From Bradyrhizobium manausense (GTDB lineage: Bacteria > Pseudomonadota > Alphaproteobacteria > Rhizobiales > Xanthobacteraceae), in the NCBI RefSeq assembly GCF_018131105.1, contig NZ_JAFCJI010000005.1:1-64000 (forward strand): 64,000 bases of DNA. Reading direction: 5' to 3'. Under the pieces are notes generated by a model that did not search any database, was not told the DNA's origin, and saw nothing but the letters and a program-made list of their open reading frames with translations. Below are positions 1-9,270 of the stretch, piece by piece. The stretch's first letter is position 1. Every line of letters begins with the position of its first letter. The position numbers and the translations under genes were made by a program.

Positions 1-116
1 AGCGCTGCAATCTTCTTGTCGTCCTTGTCGACGCAGGTGACGTCGTGACCGAAATCCGCAAAGCAGGCTCCGGACACCAGTCCGACGTAGCCCGTGCCGA
101 TCATCGCGATTCGCAT
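1..116 (-). CDS. UDP-glucose 6-dehydrogenase, N-terminal part (cut by window edge)
   Basis: Only the first 38 codons are present; the gene runs off the left edge. The reverse strand reads MRIAMIGTGYVGLVSGACFA, the Rossmann dinucleotide-binding start (GxGYVGL) of the UDP-glucose/GDP-mannose dehydrogenase family, followed by a hydrophobic strand ending in CVDKD, where the acidic residue would bind the NAD ribose. The family oxidises UDP-glucose to UDP-glucuronate for surface polysaccharides. It is divergent from the acyltransferase gene at 309, which could also serve polysaccharide modification. The family is clear; the exact substrate cannot be told from this fragment. Confidence 0.88.
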   Translation of the reverse strand, partial: MRIAMIGTGYVGLVSGACFADFGHDVTCVDKDDKKIAA

Positions 117-308
117 GAAAATCCCTGTTCTAGCTTGGTTAACGAAACCCCAATCCGGGGCGGTTTAGCATTTTCCCGTCGGGAAGGAAGGGCCCGAGGT
201 CGGAAACCGGCACGCGATTTGTACCGGTAAAGAAGTCGGAAACCACTGAGGGCCACACTGCCCCACGCCCGCACAGGAGCGGGCGGAACACGCCTCGAAA
301 AGAGACAC

Positions 309-1379
309 ATGACACCATCAGGCACATCGGCTGCGAGTGGAGGGCTTCCCAAAGCCTCCGCTGCCGCGCGCGTCGATTGGGTCGATTACGCCAAGGGCAT
401 CTGCATCGTCATGGTGGTGATGATGCATTCGGTGCTGGGGGTCGAGCTCGCCGCCGGCGAGACCGGTTTCATGCATGTCGTGGTGGCCTTTGCGAAGCCG
501 TTCCGGATGCCGGATTTCTTTCTGATTTCGGGCTTGTTCCTGCCACTGGTGATCGATCGGGACTGGCGAACCTATCTCGACCGCAAGGTGGTGCATTTCG
601 CCTATTTTTATGTCGTCTGGGTGACAATCCAGTTCGGCTTCAAGGCGCCTGCTTTCGCGGCCGAATCCGGCTGGCGCGAGGTCGGCCTCTTGTATCTCGA
701 ATCCTTCATCGAGCCGTTCGGTACGCTCTGGTTCATCTATCTGTTGCCGATCTTCTTCGTCGTCACAAAACTGACACGACGAATCCCCGCGCCGGCGATC
801 TGGCTCGTCGCGGCCGCGCTGGAGACCGCGCGTATCTCGACCGGCTGGACCGCGATCGACGAGTTCTGCGCGCGCTTCGTCTATTTCTATTCGGGCTATC
901 TGTTTGCGCCTTACGTGTTCGCCCTGTCGGATCGCGCGCGCAGCCATCCCGCGCTGGCGCTTGTGGCGCTCGCGGCATGGGCGCTGGTCGATGCCGGTCT
1001 CGTCTGGCTTGGCGTCAGCGAATGGAAATTCGTCTCACTCATGCTCGGCTTTGCAGGCGCATGCGCGATCATCACGATCGGCACGCTGCTTGCGCGGACG
1101 CATTGGCTGAATTTCTTCCGCTTCTGCGGCGAGCATTCGATCGTGATCTATCTCGCCTTCTTCCTGCCGATGGCGACGACGCGGACGCTGTTGCTGCGCA
1201 CCGGCATCATTCCTGACATCGGCACGGTGTCGTTGATCGTCACCATCGTCGGCGTGCTCGGATCGCTCGCGATCTGGCAGGCTGCGCTGCGACTGCGCGC
1301 CGACTTCCTGTTCGAGCGGCCGAAGACGTTCTGGATCGCGCCGAATAAGGCGGGGCCGGTCTTGCAGGCGGCGGAATAG
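309..1379 (+). CDS. Acyltransferase 3 family membrane protein
   Basis: A protein of 356 residues with about ten hydrophobic segments. Near residues 22-42 it carries the family start VDYAKGICIVMVVMMH, where the histidine after the first membrane segment is the conserved catalytic or binding residue of the acyltransferase-3 (OafA/ExoZ/OpgC-like) family. FFLISGLF at about residues 75-82 is a second typical block. Members move acyl groups, such as acetyl or succinyl, onto extracytoplasmic glycans. The divergent neighbour is a UDP-glucose dehydrogenase, which fits a role in surface polysaccharide. Acceptor and donor cannot be told. The start is the ATG at 309; the ribosome-binding site is weak. 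Confidence 0.8.
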   Translation: MTPSGTSAASGGLPKASAAARVDWVDYAKGICIVMVVMMHSVLGVELAAGETGFMHVVVAFAKPFRMPDFFLISGLFLPLVIDRDWRTYLDRKVVHFAYFYVVWVTIQFGFKAPAFAAESGWREVGLLYLESFIEPFGTLWFIYLLPIFFVVTKLTRRIPAPAIWLVAAALETARISTGWTAIDEFCARFVYFYSGYLFAPYVFALSDRARSHPALALVALAAWALVDAGLVWLGVSEWKFVSLMLGFAGACAIITIGTLLARTHWLNFFRFCGEHSIVIYLAFFLPMATTRTLLLRTGIIPDIGTVSLIVTIVGVLGSLAIWQAALRLRADFLFERPKTFWIAPNKAGPVLQAAE

Positions 1380-1384
1380 ACCGC

Positions 1385-2356
1385 TCAGGGTCGCAAATAC
1401 AAGGCTCCCGTCGTGCGCCCCGCTTCGAGATCGGCCTGCGCCAGCGCAGCCTCCCGCAGATAGTAGGCTTTCCCGCTGACCTGCAGCACGCCATCGGCCA
1501 TCGCGGCAAGCACGCGCTCGGCAGAACGGCGATACGCATCGGCATCGTTCATATGGGCCATGACGCTCGGCCGCGCCAACATCAGGCTGCGTCGCGGCCC
1601 GAGATCGTTGACATCGACTGAAGGGATCGGCCCGGCCGATTGACCGATGCTCGCCACGACGCCGAATGGCCGCACGCAGCCAAGCGTCTTCTGCAACGTC
1701 GTCCCGCCGACGCCGTCATACGCGACATCGACGCCGCGTCCCGCAGTGAGATCGGCGACGGTTGCGCCGAAATCGGCGTCCCGCCCGACGATCACGTGAG
1801 ACGCGCCCGCGGCACGGGCGATTTCGGCTTTCGCCGGCGAACCGACCGTCCCGATCACGACCGCACCGACAGCGCTGGCCCAGCGTGTGAGAAGCTGTCC
1901 GAGCCCTCCTGCGGCGCTATGGACGAGAACCGCCGTGCCAGGGACAACCGGGAAAACGCGATTGAGCAGCATGTCGGCTGTGATGCCCTTGACGAAGGCT
2001 GCGGCGACCGCCTCATCCGGCAGGCTGGACGGAAGTTTGACGGCCCGCCAGGCCGGCAGGTTGCGTTCGGAAGCATAGGCGCCAACCGGCGCGCCCGCAT
2101 AGGCGATGCGGTCCCCGACCGCGAGGCCGGTCACCTCCGCACCCAGCGCCGTCACGATGCCCACCGCCTCGACGCCGGGAATTCGCTCCGGCGGAAGCGG
2201 GTAGAGACCCATGCGGTGATAGATGTCGATGGAATTGACGCCGATCGCGGTCTGCCGCAGCCGGATTTCGCCCCGGCCCGGCGGCTGCAGATCGACGCTC
2301 GCCAGTTCGAGCTGGTCTGCACCACCGGGCGCCTTCAGTCTCACGATCACGGTCAT
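1385..2356 (-). CDS. NADPH:quinone oxidoreductase (zinc-independent MDR family)
   Basis: A 323-residue medium-chain dehydrogenase/reductase of the quinone oxidoreductase type. The N-terminal GroES-like half contains GVNSIDIYHRMGLYPLP and PGVEAVGIV. The Rossmann half contains VHSAAGGLGQLL, the AxxGGxG nucleotide loop that replaces the zinc-ADH GxGxxG. The cysteines and histidines of a structural zinc site are absent. The family reduces quinones or enones with NADPH. It is divergent from a LysR regulator with 97 bp between start codons, the usual layout for LysR control of a neighbour. The start ATG at 2356 has a GGAG ribosome-binding site. The 3-prime end lies 5 bp from the convergent acyltransferase stop. 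Confidence 0.88.
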   Translation of the reverse strand: MTVIVRLKAPGGADQLELASVDLQPPGRGEIRLRQTAIGVNSIDIYHRMGLYPLPPERIPGVEAVGIVTALGAEVTGLAVGDRIAYAGAPVGAYASERNLPAWRAVKLPSSLPDEAVAAAFVKGITADMLLNRVFPVVPGTAVLVHSAAGGLGQLLTRWASAVGAVVIGTVGSPAKAEIARAAGASHVIVGRDADFGATVADLTAGRGVDVAYDGVGGTTLQKTLGCVRPFGVVASIGQSAGPIPSVDVNDLGPRRSLMLARPSVMAHMNDADAYRRSAERVLAAMADGVLQVSGKAYYLREAALAQADLEAGRTTGALYLRP

Positions 2357-2453
2357 GTCGAATTCTCCAGTTGATGACGGAAGAAACTATGGATTGGTCC
2401 GAAAATCTGCGAAACTGCTCATAATCGAGATCTTGTTGTGAGAATTCGCACAG

Positions 2454-3296
2454 ATGGACTGGACCGATCTGCAGCATTTCCTGGCGCTCGCACGCGAGGG
2501 CACCCTGTCCGCCGCGGCAAGGAGTCTCAACGTCGATCATGTGACGGTGGCCCGCCGCGTCGCCGCGCTGGAAGAATCCATGTCGCTCAAGCTCGTGGAC
2601 CGCAGGCCGCGCAGCTACGAACTCACCGAGGACGGCAAGCGCATCGCCAAGATCGGAGCGCCAATGGCAGAGACGGCGTTTGCGGTGGAGCGCGCCGCAC
2701 AGGCCTCAAAGTCCGAATTCGGCGGCGAGATCACGATCAGCGCCCCACCTTCACTCGCCAACCTCCTGATTGCGCCGAACCTGATCCGGTTGCGACGACA
2801 GCATCCCGGCATCACGATCAAGCTGATCGGCGAAAAGCGCACCGCCTCGCTCAATCGCCGCGAGGCCGATCTGGCGCTTCGCTTGTCTCGTCCGACGGAG
2901 CCGGGGCTGATCGCGCGCAAGATCGGCTATTTCGAGTTCGCTCTCTATGCTTCGCCCGACTATCTTAAGGCGACAGCCCCGCATGCCTTTACGTTCGTCG
3001 CCTACGATTCCAGCATGGATGAGGCTCCCCAGCAGCGATGGCTGATGCGCTTCGCCGGCCCGCGCGAGATCGTGCTTCGCACCAATGATCTGGAGAACCA
3101 GGCCGCAGCGGCCAGGACCGGAATTGGGCTGGCAGCCTTGCCAAAATTCCTTGGCGAGACCGATCCGCGGCTGGAGCGCCATGATGTCGGCGGACGGCCT
3201 GTCGGACGCGAAGTCTGGCTGGTTCTCCATCGCGACCTGCGCCGCACGCCCGCCGTGCGCGCGGTGGCAAGCTTCATCGAAGGCTGCCTGTCCTGA
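2454..3296 (+). CDS. LysR-family transcriptional regulator
   Basis: A 280-residue protein. Residues 1-60 form the LysR winged helix-turn-helix (DLQHFLALAREGTLSAAA, then VTVARRVAALE). The rest is a periplasmic-binding-protein-like effector domain (EITISAPPSLANLLIAP, DLALRLSRP). LysR proteins bind divergent promoters and respond to a small ligand. Here the partner would be the quinone oxidoreductase at 1385-2356. Its start ATG follows a GAGAATTCG stretch that also occurs, inverted, just before the oxidoreductase start. The effector is unknown. Confidence 0.9.
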   Translation: MDWTDLQHFLALAREGTLSAAARSLNVDHVTVARRVAALEESMSLKLVDRRPRSYELTEDGKRIAKIGAPMAETAFAVERAAQASKSEFGGEITISAPPSLANLLIAPNLIRLRRQHPGITIKLIGEKRTASLNRREADLALRLSRPTEPGLIARKIGYFEFALYASPDYLKATAPHAFTFVAYDSSMDEAPQQRWLMRFAGPREIVLRTNDLENQAAAARTGIGLAALPKFLGETDPRLERHDVGGRPVGREVWLVLHRDLRRTPAVRAVASFIEGCLS

Positions 3297-3395
3297 ACTC
3301 AGGATCCTCGCCGGCGCCGTGATTTGCCTGTGCGAGTCGCAAAATTGCAGCCTGCCGAGGCTGTCTTTTGCCGCAAAAATTCATACATTGCGGCC

Positions 3396-6300
3396 ATGCC
3401 CAAAAGCTCCCAAAGCACATCCCCGAAGACCTCCGCCAAAGCTGACACCAAGCCCGCTGCGACAGCTGCTGCCAAACCGGTTGCGGCAAAGACGGCCGGC
3501 AAGGGCGACCACATTTTCCTGGTCGACGGTTCCGGCTACATCTTCCGCGCCTATCACGCCCTGCCGCCGCTGAACCGCAAGTCCGACGGCCTGCAGGTCA
3601 ACGCGGTGCTCGGCTTCTGCAACATGCTGTGGAAGCTGTTGCGCGACATGCCCGCCGACAACCGGCCGACCCATCTGGCGATCGTGTTCGACAAGTCGGA
3701 AGTGACGTTCCGCAACAAGATCTATTCCGAGTACAAGGCCCACCGGCCGCCGGCGCCAGACGATCTCATTCCACAATTCGCGCTGATCCGTGAGGCGGTG
3801 CGCGCCTTCGACCTGCCCTGCCTCGAGCAAGGCGGCTTCGAGGCCGACGACCTCATCGCGACCTATGCGCGGCAGGCCTGCGAGCGCGGCGCCACCACGA
3901 CCATCGTGTCCTCGGACAAGGACCTGATGCAGCTCGTGAACGACAAGATCGTGATGTACGACACCATGAAGGATCGCCGCATCGGCATCCCCGAGGTGAT
4001 CGAAAAGTTCGGCGTGCCGCCGGAGAAGGTGGTCGAGGTGCAGGCCTTAGCCGGCGATTCCACCGACAACGTGCCCGGCGTGCCCGGCATCGGCATCAAG
4101 ACCGCCGCGCAGTTGATCGTCGAATATGGCGACCTCGAGCAACTCCTGTTCCGCGCCACCGAGATCAAGCAGCCGAAGCGCCGCGAGGCGCTGATCGAGA
4201 ATGCCGAGAAGGCGCGGATCTCTCGCCAGCTCGTGCTGCTCGACGACAAGGTCGACCTCGAGGTGCCGCTCGACGACCTCGCCGTCCACGAGCCCGACGC
4301 GCGCAAGCTGATCGCCTTCCTGAAGGCGATGGAATTCACCACGCTGACGCGCCGGGTCGCCGATTATTCGCAGATCGATCCCTCCAATGTCGATGCCGAT
4401 GCGAGCAACAGCAGCGGGGCCAGAGGCGGCGGCGCTGCCGCGAAGGCGACATCGTCCGAGGCGTCCGGCGACCTGTTCGCTGCGCGCCCTGCTACCGCCA
4501 CCGGCGGCGACAAGGGCGACAAATCGGCAAGCCCCAAGGGCGCGCCGACCTCGCTCGCGGCAACGCGCGAGGAGGCGCTGCGCAAGCTTCCGGTCGATCG
4601 CAGCAAGTACCAGGCGATCAAGTCGCTGAAAGAGCTCAACGCCTTCATCGCGCGCATCCACGATGCCGGCCATGTCGCGATCGAGATCAAGGCCAACTCC
4701 ATCGACCCCATGCAGGCCGATCTCTGCGGTGTCTCGCTGGCGCTGGCGCCGAACGAGGCCTGCTACATGCCGCTGGCGCACAAGCAGTCCGGCGGCGGTG
4801 CCGGCCTGTTCGACGCCGGCCTCGCGCCGGATCAGGTCAAGCACTCCGACGCCATCGACGCGCTGCGGCCGGTGCTGGAATCGGCAGGCATTCTCAAGAT
4901 CGGCTTCGACGTCAAATTCGCCGCCGTGATGCTGGCGCAGCACGGCATCACCTTGCGCAACGCCGACGATGCAAAGCTGATCTCCTACGTGCTCGACGCC
5001 GGCCGTGGCTCGCATGAGCTGGACTCGCTGTCCGAGCGCTGGTTCGGCCACGCCATGCTGAAGGAGAACGAGCTGCTCGGCAGCGGCAAGGGCAAGATCA
5101 CCTTCGACCAGGTGCCCATCGACAAGTCCGTCCCGCTGTCGGCGGAAAGCGCCGACATGGCCTTGCGCGTCTGGCGCGTGCTGAAGCCGCGCCTCGTCGC
5201 CGAGCACATGACCGCCGTCTACGAGACGCTGGAGCGGCCGCTGGTCTCCGTGCTCGCGCGCATGGAGCGGCGCGGCATCTCGATCGACCGCCAGGTGCTG
5301 TCGCGTCTCTCCGGCGACTTCGCCCAGACCGCGGCGCGCGTCGAGGCCGAGATCCAGGAGATCGCGGGCGAGCCCGTCAATGTCGGTAGCCCGAAGCAGA
5401 TCGGCGACATCCTGTTCGGCAAGATGGGACTATCGGGCGGCACCAAGACCAAGACCGGCGCGTGGTCGACCACCGCGCAGGTGCTCGACGAGCTCGCCGA
5501 GCAGGGCCACGATTTTCCGCGCAAGATTCTGGAATGGCGCCAGGTCTCGAAGCTGAAATCCACCTACACCGATGCACTGCCGACCTACGTCAATCCACAG
5601 ACCCATCGCGTGCACACGACCTACGCGCTGGCCGCGACCACGACGGGTCGGCTGTCGTCGAACGAGCCCAATTTGCAGAACATCCCTGTTCGCACCGAAG
5701 ACGGCAGAAAGATCCGCCGCGCCTTCATCGCGACGCCGGGGCACAAGCTGGTCTCTGCCGACTATTCGCAGATCGAGCTGCGGTTGCTGGCCGAAATCGC
5801 CGACATTCCCGTGCTGAAGCAGGCATTCAAGGACGGCCTCGACATTCACGCGATGACCGCTTCGGAAATGTTCGGCGTGCCGATCAAGGGCATGCCGAGC
5901 GAAATCCGCCGCCGCGCCAAGGCGATCAATTTCGGCATCATCTACGGCATCTCGGCGTTCGGCCTCGCCAACCAGCTCGGCATCGCGCGCGAGGAGGCCT
6001 CGGCCTACATTAAGAAGTATTTTGAGCGCTTCCCCGGCATCCGTGCCTACATGGACGAGACGAAGGAATTCTGCCGCAAGAACGGCTATGTGACGACGCT
6101 GTTCGGCCGCAAGATGTACTATCCTGACATCAAGGCTTCCAACGCCTCGGTGCGCGCCTTCAACGAACGCGCCTCGATCAATGCGCGCCTGCAAGGTACC
6201 GCCGCCGATATCATCCGCCGCGCCATGACGCGCGTCGAGGATGCGCTCGCCGCCAAGAAGCTCTCGGCGCAGATGCTGCTCCAGGTGCATGACGAATTGA

Positions 6301-6446
6301 TCTTCGAGGTGCCCGACGCGGAGGTCGAGAAGACCCTTCCCGTCGTTCAGCACGTCATGCAGGACGCGCCGTTCCCGGCCGTGCTGCTGTCGGTGCCGCT
6401 GCACGTCGACGCACGTGCCGCGACGAACTGGGACGAGGCGCACTGA
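3396..6446 (+). CDS. polA: DNA polymerase I
   Basis: A 1016-residue family A polymerase. The open frame extends to a TTG at 3324, but the ATG at 3396 opens a low-complexity Lys/Ala tail and then the 5-prime nuclease domain (HIFLVDGSGYIFRAYHALPP; SSDKDLMQLV; GDSTDNVPGVPGIG). A 3-prime exonuclease-like domain follows at about residues 410-610, then the polymerase: motif A DYSQIELRLLAEIA (D789), motif B RRAKAINFGIIYG, motif C QVHDELIFEVP. It fills repair gaps and removes RNA primers. Oddity: the residues matching E. coli D355, E357, D424 and D501 are E430, K432, A509 and S585, so proofreading is probably lost, while 5-prime nuclease and polymerase residues look intact. Confidence 0.97.
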   Translation: MPKSSQSTSPKTSAKADTKPAATAAAKPVAAKTAGKGDHIFLVDGSGYIFRAYHALPPLNRKSDGLQVNAVLGFCNMLWKLLRDMPADNRPTHLAIVFDKSEVTFRNKIYSEYKAHRPPAPDDLIPQFALIREAVRAFDLPCLEQGGFEADDLIATYARQACERGATTTIVSSDKDLMQLVNDKIVMYDTMKDRRIGIPEVIEKFGVPPEKVVEVQALAGDSTDNVPGVPGIGIKTAAQLIVEYGDLEQLLFRATEIKQPKRREALIENAEKARISRQLVLLDDKVDLEVPLDDLAVHEPDARKLIAFLKAMEFTTLTRRVADYSQIDPSNVDADASNSSGARGGGAAAKATSSEASGDLFAARPATATGGDKGDKSASPKGAPTSLAATREEALRKLPVDRSKYQAIKSLKELNAFIARIHDAGHVAIEIKANSIDPMQADLCGVSLALAPNEACYMPLAHKQSGGGAGLFDAGLAPDQVKHSDAIDALRPVLESAGILKIGFDVKFAAVMLAQHGITLRNADDAKLISYVLDAGRGSHELDSLSERWFGHAMLKENELLGSGKGKITFDQVPIDKSVPLSAESADMALRVWRVLKPRLVAEHMTAVYETLERPLVSVLARMERRGISIDRQVLSRLSGDFAQTAARVEAEIQEIAGEPVNVGSPKQIGDILFGKMGLSGGTKTKTGAWSTTAQVLDELAEQGHDFPRKILEWRQVSKLKSTYTDALPTYVNPQTHRVHTTYALAATTTGRLSSNEPNLQNIPVRTEDGRKIRRAFIATPGHKLVSADYSQIELRLLAEIADIPVLKQAFKDGLDIHAMTASEMFGVPIKGMPSEIRRRAKAINFGIIYGISAFGLANQLGIAREEASAYIKKYFERFPGIRAYMDETKEFCRKNGYVTTLFGRKMYYPDIKASNASVRAFNERASINARLQGTAADIIRRAMTRVEDALAAKKLSAQMLLQVHDELIFEVPDAEVEKTLPVVQHVMQDAPFPAVLLSVPLHVDARAATNWDEAH

Positions 6447-6457
6447 CGGCTATCCTG

Positions 6458-6997
6458 GTGAAGATCGTCGCCATCTCCGGCAGCCTGCGCGCGGGTTCGA
6501 GCAACACCGCGGTCCTGCGCGCAGCCGCACGGCTCGCGCCAAATGGTGTCGAGGTGATCCTGTTCGGAGGGATTGGGAATCTGCCTTTCTTCAATCCGGA
6601 TCTTGATGGCGATGACGTGCCTGCGTCGGTTGGCGCGATGCGCGAACTCATCGGAAGCGTCGATGGCCTTCTGATCTCGAGCCCCGAATATGCCCGCGGC
6701 GTCGCGGGCGTATTGAAGAACGCGCTCGACTGGCTGGTGGGCAGCCAGGAATTCCCCGACAAGCCCGTCGCGCTGATCAACACGTCGCCGCGCGCCACGC
6801 ACGCGCTGGCCGCCCTGACGCTGACGCTGGAGACGATGTCGGCACGGCTCGCCACGGAGGCCTGCGTGACGCTGCCGCTGCTCGGCGGCGCCTGGGACGA
6901 ACACAGCATCGCCGCCGATCCTGCTCTCGCGGATTCGTTACGGCTGGCGATGGAGCGTTTCGCTGCGTTTATCCGCACCGTGCAGGCTGACGTCTAG
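6458..6997 (+). CDS. NADPH-dependent FMN reductase family protein
   Basis: A 179-residue flavodoxin-fold protein. ISGSLRAGSSN at residues 5-15 is the FMN phosphate loop. SPEYARGVAGVLKNALDWL is the second signature (PEYN..PG.LKNALDW) of the chromate/quinone/FMN reductase family. These proteins bind FMN and reduce flavin, quinones or metals with NAD(P)H. The start is a GTG 11 bp after the polA stop, so the gene may be transcribed with polA; no functional link to replication is known. The substrate is unclear. Confidence 0.87.
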   Translation: MKIVAISGSLRAGSSNTAVLRAAARLAPNGVEVILFGGIGNLPFFNPDLDGDDVPASVGAMRELIGSVDGLLISSPEYARGVAGVLKNALDWLVGSQEFPDKPVALINTSPRATHALAALTLTLETMSARLATEACVTLPLLGGAWDEHSIAADPALADSLRLAMERFAAFIRTVQADV

Positions 6998-7088
6998 GAC
7001 CAGATTGAATTGTCCTCCGTGCAATTGCGCGATGGCCCCACGGCGCCGCGCATATTAGAACCGGCGCATCTCCCGCACCGGTTCGATC

Positions 7089-7724
7089 ATGCCCCACACC
7101 TCCGCCTTGCTCGCCTTCGCCCTCGTCTGCCTCGGTCTCGTGCTCACGCCCGGGCCGAACATGATCTATCTGATCTCGCGCTCGATCACGCAGGGGCCGG
7201 CGGCGGGCATCGTCTCGCTCGGCGGCGTCGCGCTCGGGTTCGTGTTCTACATGCTGTGCGCGGCCTTCGGCATTACGGCACTGCTGCTCGCGATTCCCTT
7301 TGCCTATGACGCACTGCGCTTTGCCGGTGCCGGCTACATGCTCTGGCTCGCCTGGCAGGCAGTGAAGCCCGGCGGGCGCTCGCCGTTCCAGGTGAAAAAG
7401 CTCGCGGTCGACAGCCCGCGCAAATTGTTCGCGATGGGGCTCGTGACCAATCTGCTCAATCCGAAGATCGCGATGCTGTATCTGGCGCTGCTGCCGCAAT
7501 TCATTGATCCGGCCGCCGGCAGCGTGCTGACGCAGTCGGTGGCGCTCGGCGCGATCCAGATCGCGCTCAGCGTCAGCGTCAACGCGATCATCGCACTTGG
7601 GGCCGGATCGATCGCGCTGTTTCTGGCGAGCCGGCCAAGCTGGATGCTGGTGCAGCGCTGGCTGATGGGCACCGTTCTGGCCGGGCTTGCAGTGCGGATG
7701 GCGGTCGAAGCGCGGAAGGTGTGA
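7089..7724 (+). CDS. LysE/RhtB-family amino-acid exporter
   Basis: A 211-residue inner-membrane protein with about six hydrophobic helices. The N-terminal LVLTPGPNMIYLISRS is the LysE/RhtB signature (TPGPN), and NLLNPKIAMLYLALLPQF is the conserved loop in the middle. The family exports amino acids such as homoserine, threonine or lysine. It is a single gene, convergent with a glutathione transferase gene and separated from it by a short palindrome. The substrate cannot be predicted. Confidence 0.9.
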   Translation: MPHTSALLAFALVCLGLVLTPGPNMIYLISRSITQGPAAGIVSLGGVALGFVFYMLCAAFGITALLLAIPFAYDALRFAGAGYMLWLAWQAVKPGGRSPFQVKKLAVDSPRKLFAMGLVTNLLNPKIAMLYLALLPQFIDPAAGSVLTQSVALGAIQIALSVSVNAIIALGAGSIALFLASRPSWMLVQRWLMGTVLAGLAVRMAVEARKV

Positions 7725-7735
7725 TCGTCCTTTTT

Positions 7736-7758
7736 CCTTCTCCCCTTGCGGGAGAAGG
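7736..7758. repeat. Short palindrome CCTTCTCCC-CTTGC-GGGAGAAGG
   Basis: A 9-bp perfect inverted repeat with a 5-nt spacer between the convergent LysE and glutathione transferase genes. It could act as a hairpin at the 3-prime ends of both transcripts, but there is no T-tract on either strand. I read it as a dispersed palindromic element typical of Bradyrhizobium intergenic DNA rather than a canonical terminator. Confidence 0.55.
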
Positions 7759-7772
7759 TGGCGCGTCCCCCC

Positions 7773-8399
7773 TCAATCCAGCTTCGCGTCCATGCCGCGC
7801 TTCACCGCCGGGCGGGCCATCAGCGCGTCGTACCAGCGCTTGACGTTGGGGAAGTCGGCGAGATCGACCTTGTGGCGAGGATGGCGCCAGGCCCAGCCGA
7901 GAATCGCGAAATCGGCGACCGAGAGATCGCCGGCGACGAAGTCGTGGTCGGCGAGGCGACGGTCCAGCACGCCGTAGAGCCGGCGCGTCTCCGCCATGTA
8001 CCGCTTCAGGCCGTAGGCGCGGTCCTGCTCGTTCTCGAGCGCGATGAAATGGTGGACCTGGCCCGGCATCGGCCCGAAGCCGCCCATCTGCCACATCAGC
8101 CACTCGTAGACGGGGATGCGGCCTGCAAGCGATTTCGGCAGGAATTTTCCGGTCTTCTCGCCGAGATAGAGCAGGATCGCGCCTGATTCAAAGATGCTGA
8201 CCGGCTTGCCGTCGGGGCCCTCGGGGTCGAGGATCGCAGGGATCTTGTTGTTCGGAGAGAGCTTGAGGAACCCCGGCGCCATCTGCTCGCCCTTGGTGAT
8301 GTTCACCGGGACCACCTTGTAGGGCAGGCCCATTTCCTCCAGCGCGACCGAGATTTTGCGGCCGTTTGGTGTGTTCCAAGTGTGCAGCTCGATGGTCAT
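7773..8399 (-). CDS. Glutathione S-transferase (Ure2p/YghU-like nu class)
   Basis: A 208-residue protein. The thioredoxin-like half begins MTIELHTWNTPNGRKISVALEE; the TPNGxKxS motif is that of nu-class (YfcG/YghU) enzymes, in which threonine and asparagine stabilise the glutathione thiol. NNKIPAI and IFESGAILLYL are the glutathione-binding cis-proline and SNAIL-type blocks. The helical half has DFVAGDLSVADFAI. The class shows disulfide-bond reductase or peroxidase activity. The start at 8399 is the family start; an upstream in-frame ATG would add 12 atypical residues. Confidence 0.9.
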   Translation of the reverse strand: MTIELHTWNTPNGRKISVALEEMGLPYKVVPVNITKGEQMAPGFLKLSPNNKIPAILDPEGPDGKPVSIFESGAILLYLGEKTGKFLPKSLAGRIPVYEWLMWQMGGFGPMPGQVHHFIALENEQDRAYGLKRYMAETRRLYGVLDRRLADHDFVAGDLSVADFAILGWAWRHPRHKVDLADFPNVKRWYDALMARPAVKRGMDAKLD

Positions 8400-8573
8400 T
8401 GACCGGTTTCCTTCCCCGAAATCTCCGGCATCCACCTACCTCAGAAAGTTGCACCCCCACAACCGGCGGAGCGGGATGGCCGATCCCTGTTGACGGGGGT
8501 CGCCCCCTCTGGAATGTCGCGGCGGTCGCGGATAAATTCCGCCACCTCTCAAAAACGCTCCCGAGGGACCACC

Positions 8574-9137
8574 GTGTCGAAATCTGCCTCCCGCGCCCGC
8601 CTGTTCGAAATCATCCGCCGCCGCTCCTTCGGCCGGGGTGAGGTGACGCTCGCCTCGGGCCGCAAGAGCGATTTCTATTTCAACCTGAAGCCGACCATGC
8701 TGGACCCCGAGGGCGCGACGCTGCTCGCCGAGCTCACTTACGAGACGCTGAAGGACGACAATCTCGATTTCATCGGCGGGCTCGAGATGGGCGCGGTGCC
8801 GCTGGCGGGTGCGCTGGCGCAGATCTCCTGGATCAAGGGCCATCCGATCGCAGCGTTCTTCGTGCGCAAGAAGCCGAAGGAACATGGCGCCAAGCTCGCG
8901 ATCGAAGGTTTGCCAAGGGGCGAGACGCTGGACGGCAAGCGCGTCGTGATCGTCGAGGACGTCACCACGACAGGCGGTTCGGCGATGAAGGCCGTGGAAT
9001 CCGTGCGCGAGATGGGCGCCGAGGTCGTGCTGGTGCTGACCATGGTCGACCGCGAGGAAGGCGCCACCGACACGTTCGGCGCCGCCGGGCTGCCGTTCCG
9101 CTCGCTGTACAAGGCGTCGGAATTCCTGAAGGCGTAA
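8574..9137 (+). CDS. pyrE: Orotate phosphoribosyltransferase
   Basis: A 187-residue type I phosphoribosyltransferase that makes OMP from orotate and PRPP in pyrimidine synthesis. RVVIVEDVTTTGGSAMKAV is the PRPP-binding loop. GGLEMGAVPLAGALA and FFVRKKPKEHG with LASGRKSDFYF near the N-terminus are family blocks carrying the catalytic lysines. The chosen start is GTG 8574, preceded by GAGGGACC; the open frame continues upstream for 28 codons without family similarity. It stands alone, which is common for pyrE in rhizobia. Confidence 0.96.
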   Translation: MSKSASRARLFEIIRRRSFGRGEVTLASGRKSDFYFNLKPTMLDPEGATLLAELTYETLKDDNLDFIGGLEMGAVPLAGALAQISWIKGHPIAAFFVRKKPKEHGAKLAIEGLPRGETLDGKRVVIVEDVTTTGGSAMKAVESVREMGAEVVLVLTMVDREEGATDTFGAAGLPFRSLYKASEFLKA

Positions 9138-9270
9138 CGGCTTTCGCTGCGGGGGGCCCGCGCAGCATCCGCCTGCCCTCAACCCCTCATTTACCATCCG
9201 GCTTTATGGTGAATCATGTGCTGAGACCTGATGGTCCCGGCCGGATCAGTAGCGTCGGGTGGAGTAAGCG

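Noticed and set aside
2359..2448. Inverted CGAATTCTC / GAGAATTCG pair around the LysR divergent promoter
   Set aside because: Each arm is next to a start codon and includes its GGAG/GAG ribosome-binding site, so the symmetry may only reflect two similar translation starts.
7736..7758. Intrinsic terminator between LysE and glutathione transferase genes
   Set aside because: The stem is good but neither strand has a T-tract, so it is listed as a repeat instead.
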